From assembly GCA_019671005.1 (NCBI GenBank), contig CM033744.1:12578128-12642127 (forward strand): a stretch of 64,000 nucleotides of DNA, in the 5' to 3' direction. Below, piece by piece: positions 55,550 to 64,000 of this stretch. How positions within the stretch are numbered: the first letter of the stretch is position 1; each line of letters starts with the position of its first letter. The DNA comes from Hibiscus mutabilis. Taxonomy: Eukaryota; Streptophyta; Magnoliopsida; Malvales; Malvaceae. A program made the translations under genes and the position numbers. The notes beneath the pieces are model-generated. The model ran no database searches, was not told where the DNA came from, and worked only from the letters and a program-made list of their open reading frames with translations.

Positions 55550-57365
55550 AAGGCATATGTCATGTTTGTTGGTTTTCATTTCATTGAAGGAATGTTTTTG
55601 AAATAAATATATGTATATCTCTTCTTATCCTTGTGGGCCCTTAGATGCCAATTGCAAGATGTGACACTGATTCTGATACAAAAAATCATTTGGATGTTGT
55701 GAAGACAATGAAGTGAAACTTATTTCTTAGTTTACTCTGGTCGGCAAGGCAAGAAAAGGTCAGATCACTATGCCTTTGATGATGTTCGATGATAAATCTT
55801 TGAAATTCATAAATAATGAAGTGGACTAGACGATTTTAACCAAGTAGAGTTGCTTGAAATTGAAGTGCTAAGTGTAGTTTTCTATACCTTAAAAAGCACA
55901 ATAAGAAAGAACAAGAAAGCAAAAGAAAAATAAAAATAAAGGAAAAAGAAAGGAAAAAGAAAAAGTGAGGAAAGAAAAAAGTTAAAAAAGAAAGAAAAGA
56001 GAGAAGAAAAAGAAAAAGAAAAAGAAAAATAAAAAGAAAGGGTCAGAAATAATAAATTATTTGAATAAATAAGTCTCAAAACACTCTGATAGAGTTGTGG
56101 GGGATGTCGACAAATCTAATAAGGAGCTATGCTCCACCTGTCCAATACCCAAGCGTCAAAGATGTATCTTTGAAGACATGTCTATAATATAATAATAATT
56201 ATTATTAATAATAATCAGAATCACACATACACGTATAGAATTTTATTCTTAGAATGATATTTTTGCACTCTACCGGTTAAGTTCGAGAAGCTTGAACACA
56301 TTTATGAATGGGAAAGAATGAGGAGAACGGAGAAAGAGTTATGTCTAACTGGATTAAGCAACGCGATAATCATAGGGTGTGAACCAGGTGATTTGGAAGA
56401 AATTTCATAACTTCATAAATTGACACAACATTCAAGAATTATTCTACCCATAGGAAGTTTGAATCTAAGACGCTCTTGCACTTGATATCCAGGGCATCCT
56501 ATTCTATTTTCTTTCTTTATATCCTATTTTTTCGGGTCTTGAAAAATATCCTTCATTGAAATGCCAATAAGCATTTTTCCAAACAGACAGATTTTCTTGA
56601 TAAATATATGACCAAGTATGAGACTTTTATCTGTTCAGCAGTCTTTTGGTTAGAAAGAGGAATCGTCCATCAGGAGACACGGTGACGACAATGGCAAGAA
56701 TGAAAAGTTTGGACTTAGAGAAAGTTTAGGGATCTAAAAAGTTTAGGGACTTGAGGCACTTGTTCGCCCCAAATGATGGAAGAGGGGAAATTTCTATAAG
56801 GCAAGAAACAAAGAGATTAGTGTGATATCATGGTGCATAAGAGTTCAAATCAGAATAGGCAAGAGTGGGTGCAGAGCTTGAAAGAATTTGATCGCTAAAA
56901 AGGGTTAAGATTGGCTCAGAAAGAAAATGAGTTCAACAACAAAGATTCTGGGGCAACTTTTGTTGGAGTATGAAGATAATAAGAGTTTACGATAAATCTC
57001 AAGAAGATCAAGTCAAGAAAAAAAAGATCAAGTCAAGAAAGAAGATCAAGTCAAGAAAGAAGATCAATCAAAGAAAGATTCAAGGAAAACAATCTTATTG
57101 TTGTAACTGAAGCAAGAGGCAAAGAAGATTAGAGCTCATCCGAGTGGCCCTCAGTTGTCACAATTCATGCATCATATATAGTCAGGCATCTATAAGATAG
57201 AATCATACTAGTTCATGCATTCAAAGCATTTTTGTACATTTTTGTAGGAATTTACAAGAGTCAGCGAAGAACGGAAAATATTTCAATCTCAAATTCAGAT
57301 TGGAGAAAGTAGAACCAGCAAAGATTAGCAAAGAATTCAATCATATTTTTGAATCAAAGATATTA
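55550..57365 (+). other. Tat element 2, 3' untranslated region (non-repeat part)
   Basis: Collinear with 5200-6400 of Tat element 1, starting GGCATATGTCATG. Holds a purine-rich tract at 55893-56042. A GATCAAGTCAAGAAAGAA triplication lies near 57000-57062. No gene seen. Confidence 0.75.
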
Positions 57366-57369
57366 ATCC

Positions 57370-57655
57370 GTTTGAAGAGGTGAATTTCAGCAAAGATATC
57401 AACCCGTTTGAAGAGATGAATCTCGACAAAAGATTTCAATCCATTTGAAGAGGAAGATCTCGACAAAAAATTTTAATTCGTTTGAAGAGACGGTTCCCAA
57501 CAAAGATTTCAATCCGTTTGAAGAGGCGGATCTTAACAAAAATTTCAATCCGTTTATAGAGGCAGATTTCAGCAAAGATTCCAATCCGTTTATAGAGGCG
57601 TATTTTAGCAAAGATTTCAATCCATTTGCAGAGGTGGATTTCAGCAAAGATTTTC
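57370..57655 (+). repeat. 36-39-bp minisatellite, TTTGAAGAGG core
   Basis: Units near 57370, 57406, 57443, 57480, 57519, 57558, 57597 and 57628. Because the later units are 39 bp, the plus frame keeps reading N-P-F-E-E-A-D-like 13-residue repeats (57445-57756). Confidence 0.85.
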
Positions 57656-57660
57656 TAATT

Positions 57661-58440
57661 GTGTGCACAGGAAAGGGAGTGCATTACAATTCTAAATCCT
57701 TCGAGTCATTAGTAAGTCCTTCGGGCATGATGTTAAATCCTTCGGGTCATCAATAAGTCTTTCGGGCATGGGGTTAAGTCCTTCGGGCCATCACCTTCAG
57801 GAGTGATGTAATTGTGTGCACAAGAAAGGAAATGCAATGCAATTCTAAATCCTTTGGGTCATCAGTAAGTCCTTCGGGCATGATGTTAAATCCTTCAGGT
57901 CATCAGTAAGTCCATCGGGCATGATGTTAAGTCCTTTGGGCCATCACCTTCGGGAGTGATGAAATTGTTTGCACATGAAAGGAAGTGCAATGCAATTCTA
58001 AATCCTTTAGGTCATCAGTAAGTCCTTCAGGCATGATGTTAAATCCTTCGGTAGTCACTAAGTCCTTCGGGCATGATGTTAAGTCCTTCGGGCCATCACC
58101 TTCGGGAGTGATGTAATTGTTTGCACAGGAAAGAAAGTGCAATGCAACTCTAAATCCTTCGGGTCATCAGTAAGTCATTCAGGCATGATGTTAAGTCCTT
58201 CGGGCCATCACCTTCGGGGATGATGTGATTGTGTGCACAGAAAAAGAAGTGCATTATAGTTCTAAATCCTTCGGGTCATCAGTAAGTTCTTCGGGCATGA
58301 TGTTAAATCCTTCGGGTCATCACCTTCGGGAGTGATGTGATTGTGTGCACAGGAAATGAAGTGCATTACAGTTTTAAATCCTTCGGGTCATCAATAAGTC
58401 ATTCGGGCATGATGTTAAGTCCTTCGGGCCGATACCTTCA
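57661..58440 (+). repeat. Higher-order array, CCTTCGGGC units, 153- and 112-bp periods
   Basis: A GTGTGCACAGGAAAG-type marker recurs at 57661, 57814, 57967, 58119, 58231 and 58343. Between markers are 40-bp subunits built from AAGTCCTTCGGGCATGATGT and ATCCTTCGGGTCATCA. The first intervals are 153, 153 and 152 bp and the last two 112 bp, one 40-bp subunit shorter. Confidence 0.9.
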
Positions 58441-58525
58441 GAAATAATGAGAACTTTTTGAATGTTATTGCAATAAGACGGTGGGGCATGATATCAACAT
58501 AAATAGTAATCCTTTGGGCCCTCGA

Positions 58526-58790
58526 TTTCAAAAAAAGAGAAAAAAAGAAAAAGAAAAAAGAAAGAAAAAGAAATGAGAAAAGGAGGGAAAAACAAAAAAA
58601 AAAAGAGAAAAGAGAAAAAGCAAAGAAAAAAGAAAAAGAAAAAGAAAAAAAGAAAAAAGAAAAAGAAAAAAAGAGAAAAGAAAAAAGAAAAAAGAAAAAA
58701 AACAAAACAAAAAAATAAGAAGAAAAAAGAAGGAAGAGAAAAAGAAGAAGAAAAGAAGAAGAAGAAGAAGAATAAAACAAAAAGAATTTA
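58526..58790. repeat. Purine-rich GA/A tract, Tat element 2
   Basis: About 250 bases almost entirely A and G on the plus strand. Lys/Glu-rich and Phe/Ser-rich open frames in it are low-complexity artefacts. Confidence 0.9.
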
Positions 58791-58799
58791 AGCTGTCGG

Positions 58800-59648
58800 A
58801 TTAGAAAGCAAGATAGAGCAACTTTAGGCTCAAATGAGGAAGATTCGTAGTTTCAGTGTCTTTTGTTGAAGCACTTGAAGTTTCCTAATGATATACCTAA
58901 ATTGCACATTTTTACAATCAATGATGGAAGATTAATGATAAGTTTGACTTTTGCAGGCATAGAAGGAGGAAGTTGATCAACGGACGAAGAGAAAAATAGA
59001 GGATTTCATGCGCGTTTTAGGCTGAGTTATCGTGATATCTTAGGCACAATAAGTAGTGACACTAAAGATCTCAATGCTTCAAGCGAGAAATTGGAAAAGG
59101 AGATGAATTAGCATTCCCAGCAAAGAACGAAGAGCTCCTAATCGGAAGAGTTCACTTGGCAAAGATAGTGTTCCTAATGGCATGAGTTCACACAACAAAT
59201 AATGAAGAACTCCTAATGCGAAAAGTTTGCTCGACAAAGATAGAGATTACAACGAGAAGAATTTGCCCAGCAAAGAATCCAGAGTTCCTAATAAGAAGAA
59301 CTCGTTTGTTCGATACCCTTGCAGAAAGGTGGATTGTTTGACGGGGGGATGAAGAATTTCAACTACAAATCTCAGAAGATGAAGAATGACAAGAGTAATT
59401 TCAGAACTTGGAAGATGAATAATTTCATAATAAGAAGAACAACTTCAGATTCCATAGTTCAATAGAGGGATGAAGAATTTCATAATAAGAAGAATAGCTT
59501 TAGATTCCAAGGTTTGGTAGAAGTTTGAAGAATTTCATAATAAGAAGAATAGCTTCAAACTTCAGCATTGTTCATAATGAAAAACCTGCCTTTCAGAGGA
59601 TGACCAAGTGTATTTTCAATCTTTGCTCTATCCTTGTTCCACAACAAT
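58800..59648 (+). other. Distal 3' region of Tat element 2
   Basis: Noncoding; degenerate repeats with GAAGAATTTCATAATAAGAAGAA-like units near 59420, 59470 and 59525, equivalent in position to the 45-bp array of Tat element 1. Confidence 0.65.
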
Positions 59649-59665
59649 GAACAAAGAGGGGCAGC
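59649..59665 (+). other. Polypurine tract, Tat element 2
   Basis: GAACAAAGAGGGGCAGC directly before the LTR start. Confidence 0.85.
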
Positions 59666-62550
59666 TGTTATACCCGAATTTTGACTGGGCTAATATATAA
59701 ATATAATAAAATAAATAAATAAATATACCATAAATAATATCCAAATAGTCCAATTAATGTCCAGTTACATATAAAATGCCCAAATGTCCAATTACATTCT
59801 AAAAATCCAAAGCCCAAACCGAAAGCCCAAGTTCTGAATCTATATCTGTTTTTCCCGCCCAAACTAGCCCAACTACAACTCATTTACAACCCATATACAA
59901 CCCAACAAACACGGACACAGGCTGGTTTTAAATATTCCCGCCCAAATGCTAATTAAAAGGGACACGTGTCATTTGTCTATTGGCCTGAATTAACTTCACA
60001 CGAATTGTGTGTTTCTTTGATCTAACTGGCATCCTCGATGACATCATCATCTGACACCTATAAATAGAGGGAGAGAGAAAAGTCAGTTTTAATAATTACA
60101 GTCATTAATAAAGTAATAATAATAATAATAAATATAATAATTATAGGAGAGAGGGTTTTACCTCGGGAAGACTGTCAGTCATCGGGAGTTGAATCGCCAG
60201 TAGTCGGACGGTCGCCGCCAAAGTTCAATCATCGTCGAAAAGCCGCATGGTCGTTGGGAAAGCTACACAGTCGCCGGAAACAACATCGAAACCACCAAAG
60301 CTACTGTAAATAAGGTAAAATCCTCTCATTTTCTTTAGATCATGCAAAATAGTGAATGTCAGTTCGGAGTAAAGAAATTGTAAAAAAATAAATAAAAGAG
60401 TGCGGTGGTCGGAGTCTTTATCATGGCGGTTGGGAAGTTACGGTAGAGTTGAAGAGGGTTTGGTTTTGGGTAGATCTAAGCCGGGGAAGTAGGGAGGTTC
60501 TGTTGAACCGGGTAGATCTAGGGTTCTAGGTTAAAAATCAGAATATTTTAGGGGTTTAAGGTTCGGCAAAGATAGAGGTACGGCAGCCAAAAATCACTTC
60601 ACGGCGGCTGGAAATCGCCTTGTGTTGGTCGGTCGAAGTGAGGCGATTATCGGAGATCAAGCACGGTCGCCGGCGAACGGCTAAAGGGTGATCAGAGTTG
60701 GTGGTATTGGATTAAGCGGGTGCTTGCGGCGGCTTATGGCCGAAATACTTGAAGTCCATCACGTTCGTGAAGAAACATGATGAACACCAAGCGAAAATAA
60801 TGGTGGAGTTTGATCTATTTGGCTAAGGTTTTCTGGGTATTTGAGTGTTCATGTGCAGAGCATTTTAGGGAGAGAAAATGGAAGAGAAAGAGGGGCTCGG
60901 ATAAAATGAAATAAAGAGGGGATTTTTTTTTATAAAAATGGCTTTTTAAAGCCCTCATGACATGACGTCGTTTTGAATCGGGTTAAGACCAGGGTCCGCG
61001 CACCTTTATATGGGTCGGGTTTGACTCGCGCATTTTCAATGGATACCATTTGGTTTTTGCCCAATATTTTACAGTTGTTCAATTCAATCTCTATTTCTCT
61101 TTAATTTGAGCCCTAAGCTTTGTAATCCTCTCAATTTAGTCCCCCGAATCCCATAATTGTTTCCCTTAGGTTTGTATTCTTGTAATTGGGTCACTAGGGC
61201 TTTGTAATTTGGGCTTACAGTTTTGTATTTGTTTCAATTTGGTCCATTAATAATAGTTTGAGCTTTTTTGTTTCATTTGTTTTAAATTAGTCATTAATTT
61301 ATTTGTTTTATCTAATTAAATGCAATTAATTTATATGTGTGATTGCATGTTTTAAATAGCATATAGTATATCTTGTTAGATAATTAAATCCATCTAGTTA
61401 ATTAATTAAATTAAAGCCTTTAACCTAGGTTCTCTAATTAGGAATTCAATAATTAAAATAGGATAGATAATTGTAGTAATTAAGTGTATTAAATATAAGA
61501 TTTAAAATCCTAATTTGGATGGTGTTTCATTGTTTACAATGGGGTGTTATCTCAACATGGATTTTAATGAATATATTTAATATATAAATCACACTTATAA
61601 TTGAAATATAAATGTAGTTCATTAATTGACATTTAAATTAATACATTGTAGTTAATTAAATGTATATCGAATAGAATCTTTGAGGTTTAAATCTGGATGG
61701 TGTTCTATTGTTTACAATGGGTGTTATCTCAGTCTTGGTCATAAAGGTGTATATTCGATATACATTTTCACTTATAATTAAATAATAAATTGTAAGGGCC
61801 TTAATTAGGACTAGAAATTTAATTAATTAGAGGAATTAATTAATTAGGAATATGATTAATTTAAGGGCTTTAAATATATGGAAGGTGTTCAAGAAATTTG
61901 CATTTTCTCATAAAAACCATTAAATTAATTAATATTCATATTTTTAAACAATTAATTAAATAGAGCCTTTTAGGAATAGTTCTTAAAATTGACAAGACAA
62001 TAAAATATTACTCATTAAAAACCTTTTATGTTGGAAATTCATTTTTAAATACAAATAGGGGTGCCACTTAACGGGGTGCTTTTAATCTCGTATTCGAACA
62101 AAATGAATTACCTTATAAAAGGATATATGCATTCAGAATTTAAATTCAATTAATAATTATGGGATAAATTAAATTCAAATAATTATTCGAAATGCCAAAA
62201 TGCCACGTAAAATTAAAGGTACCGATAACGAGAGTTTGTAGGGGTACTAACCCTTCCCTACACGTAACCGACTCCTGAACCCAATTTTTAAGACATAATC
62301 TCTGGTTTATTTTTTCGGTGTCTGGTCTATCTCGAAGTGATCGGTGACGACTCCAAAATGCTTTTTAAGGGTAAATAAGGAAAATTCGATTTAATGCGGA
62401 AAACCCTAAATTTTCAAGATTAAATTAAAAATGACCAAAAAACCGTAATTTTATAAAAGATCAATCGTCAGGCTATTTTTACACGTTCATATTTCAAAAA
62501 TGGTCACGTCAATAAAAAAGATAATTGAGTGCAAAATGTCGCAATAACCC
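59666..62550 (+). repeat. 3' LTR of Tat element 2 (right end uncertain)
   Basis: Starts TGTTATACCCGAATT after the polypurine tract. It has a TATA box at 60059-60066, a GC-richer segment at 60130-60780, and near the end the CCTTCCCTACACGTAACCG and GGTGACGACTCC blocks of Tat LTRs. No exact end or target duplication was found; the TTTTTACA near 62475-62482 or the GTCGCAATAA near 62540 are candidates. Confidence 0.7.
60059..60066 (+). promoter_or_regulatory. TATA box of the Tat element 2 LTR
   Basis: TATAAATA in an ACCTATAAATAGAGGG context, about 390 bases into the LTR. Confidence 0.6.
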
Positions 62551-62619
62551 TAATTGATTTTTCAAAAAAATGAGGACTTAAAGTAATATTTATTTATTTC
62601 TTAATGATTAAGATTTACT

Positions 62620-62800
62620 TTTTTTTATGTAATTCAATTTTTTTCGATGAAAAAAGAATAGTCAACAGGTGCCTCGTTAAAAAACATTCATAAACCTAAA
62701 TAAAGAAAAAAATAATATACTTAAATACCTACATAAACAATCAAATTACATAACCACTAATATCAGCATATAAAGCGTTAACAACTTGATAATGAGAACT
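62620..62800 (-). mobile_element. LINE 3'-tail fragment, minus strand
   Basis: AGGTGCCTCGTTAAAAAACA and CATAAACCTAAATAAAGAAA align in order to the 3' tail of the minus-strand LINE at 25930-25975 (GCCTCATTAAAAATC and CTAAACTTAAATAGAAA). Only the tail is present. Confidence 0.45.
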
Positions 62801-62955
62801 TTTACAAAATCACAAATTATAAAGCTTAAAATATTCATAAATTTTTAACTTTTAAATGGAACACCATTATATCTGTGCATTTGGACCCACGATTTTCATA
62901 AATTTTTACATACAAATTATAAAGCTTGATAATGAGAACTTTTATACCATTTATT
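62785..62955 (+). repeat. Short direct repeat
   Basis: TTGATAATGAGAACTTTTA occurs at 62786 and 62927, with CAAATTATAAAGCTT and TCATAAATTTTTA also repeated in shuffled order. Confidence 0.7.
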
Positions 62956-63184
62956 ATAGAAAAAAAATATTAATTTTGCCTTAACATTAATATTTTTTAT
63001 TTTTTCCTCATTTTAGTTAATTTTTACCGTAAATTTTTTTAAAAAAATCAAATTTGACCATCAACCTTTTAAAAAAAAATCAAATCGTTAATATTTAACA
63101 TAAACATTGAAACGTTAAACTTTGGGTTTAAATTTGATACACAAGCTGTGTAAAACATGCATATTTCTACTATAAATCAAATTA

Positions 63185-63305
63185 AATATAAACCCTAAAA
63201 AACTAAACCCTAAATCCTAAATTCTAAACACTAACCTAAAATTTTAAACCCTAAACTCTAAACCCTAAACTCTAAACCCTAAACTAACCCCTAACTCCTA
63301 AAACT
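63185..63305. repeat. Telomere-like degenerate CCCTAAA tract
   Basis: Runs of TAAACCCTAAA and CTCTAAACCC in one orientation. Interstitial and too degenerate for a chromosome end. Confidence 0.8.
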
Positions 63306-63673
63306 AAAAGTTCTGTATTTAAATTTTTCTCTTAAACTTTTAACGTCATTGGCATGACATCTCATCTTGCAACTCATGTATATTTCATGCAATTTTTTTA
63401 CATCTTTATATATTTTTAAAATTTAATTTTAAATTATTTGTTGATGTTGAATGCAAGACAAATAGTGACATTCACGTGGCCTGTCACCTTAAAACTATAA
63501 AAATTTGTCAACATTTCTCATAAAATAAAACCAATTTGACTTTTAACTAAAAATTAGTGATCTGATTTAACTAAAAATTAATTTAATAAAAAGTCTAAAC
63601 ATTAAGGACTGAATTTACATTTATACCTTTAAATGATAAACATTAACAATAACCAACATTACTCGTTTTCATT

Positions 63674-63761
63674 AATACTTAATTTATCATAGTTTCACAT
63701 ATAATCCCTTCTAGAATAATACTTAATTTATCATAGTTTCACATATAATCCCTTCTAGAAT
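63674..63761 (+). repeat. 44-bp perfect tandem duplication
   Basis: The unit from AATACTTAATTTATCATAG to CCCTTCTAG is present twice with no difference I can see over the shared span; the period is 44 bp. Confidence 0.95.
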
Positions 63762-63814
63762 CAAATCATTTTCTCTTACATTTTTTCATTAAAGAAACAA
63801 CTCATGAATGTGAA

Positions 63815-63900
63815 CCCAACAAGCGTCCTAGTGGATGACGTTCATTCTAGAAGACACGGGTTCTAATCGCTTTGTCTACAAGGTATATGTGCATTGTCAA
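63815..63900 (+). mobile_element. Possible SINE-like segment
   Basis: GTCCTAGTGGATGACG could be an A box and GGGTTCTAATC a B box about 35 bases later, in the arrangement of plant SINEs. No tail or target duplication was found. Confidence 0.3.
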
Positions 63901-64000
63901 AAGATTAAGAATATTTATGAATAGATACTATCTTGTAACTTTTAGACCATTCAAAAAAAAGACAAGCTTTGTAACAAAGGCTTTCGTCTCAATATGAAAA

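Larger units (their letters stand above)
48800..62550 (+). mobile_element. Tat-lineage Ty3/gypsy element 2, rearranged, interrupted by copia
   Basis: Order: gag C-terminal fragment (48830-49010), coiled-coil ORF (49017-49770), spacer, gag (49969-50680, resuming 54847-55350), 3' noncoding region with minisatellites (55550-59648), polypurine tract (59649-59665) and LTR from 59666. Pol is absent and the 5' LTR is not seen. The copia element at 50681-54846 interrupts gag with an exact 5-bp duplication. The right LTR boundary is uncertain; an end near 62480-62550 fits the distance from the GGTGACGACTCC block seen in the other Tat LTRs. Confidence 0.8.

Noticed and set aside
57661..58440. CRISPR-like regular array
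   Set aside because: Plant nuclear context; units are contiguous tandem repeats without unique spacers.
58415..58791. Long Phe/Ser-rich and Lys/Glu-rich open frames
   Set aside because: They arise from a purine-rich low-complexity tract; the same happens at 7323-7640 and 55882-56079.
63185..63305. True telomere or chromosome end
   Set aside because: The repeats are degenerate, short and interstitial; ordinary sequence continues on both sides.

Overview
The window looks like eudicot nuclear heterochromatin: AT-rich DNA built almost entirely of nested plant transposable elements. I recognise no intact host gene, rRNA or tRNA. Plant origin rests on Ty3/gypsy lineages known from plants (Tat/Ogre-like with a tRNA-Arg primer site, an Athila-type element, Tekay/Del-like chromoviruses), a Ty1/copia element with an initiator-Met primer site, L1-type LINEs with RNase H, and degenerate interstitial TTTAGGG-like tracts. 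The Tat elements recall those of cotton, but the species cannot be fixed from the sequence.

Layout. 1-2760: Ty3 element A (5' LTR enters from the left), internally deleted and riddled with stops. 2761-4864: part of another LTR, minus strand. 4865-21847: Tat element 1 on the plus strand (gag remnant, long 3' minisatellite region, polypurine tract, 2.3-kb 3' LTR). It is interrupted by a solo Tekay-like LTR (8790-19041, target duplication ATCAC), which is itself interrupted by a nearly complete but pol-less Athila-type element (8860-16684, duplication CTTCC). 21848-25667: small inverted-repeat elements, including a 759-bp near-complete palindrome.

25668-45316 is a layered stack. A noncoding repeat (intact copy at 22905-23265) was split by LINE sequence (25868-35487). 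The plus-strand LINE was split by a minus-strand Tat element (26941-33226, duplication GGTTA). The repeat was split again by a full-length minus-strand Tekay chromovirus (35567-44875, duplication CAAAA) and by a palindromic MULE-type MITE (44906-45306, duplication ATTACATGG). 45316-48790: AT-rich DNA with a LINE-tail-like segment and hAT-like debris.

48800 to about 62550: Tat element 2 (gag fragment, coiled-coil ORF, gag, minisatellite 3' region, polypurine tract, LTR), interrupted by a gag-only copia element (50681-54846, duplication CACTT). The right end is AT-rich debris with a LINE-like tail and a telomere-like tract.

No element here encodes a full machinery. Every LTR element is deleted or stop-ridden, several are the kind usually mobilised in trans, and the exact target duplications allow the relative order of insertion to be read. 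Most in-frame stops fall where Gln or Trp codons are expected, consistent with deamination of methylated cytosines.
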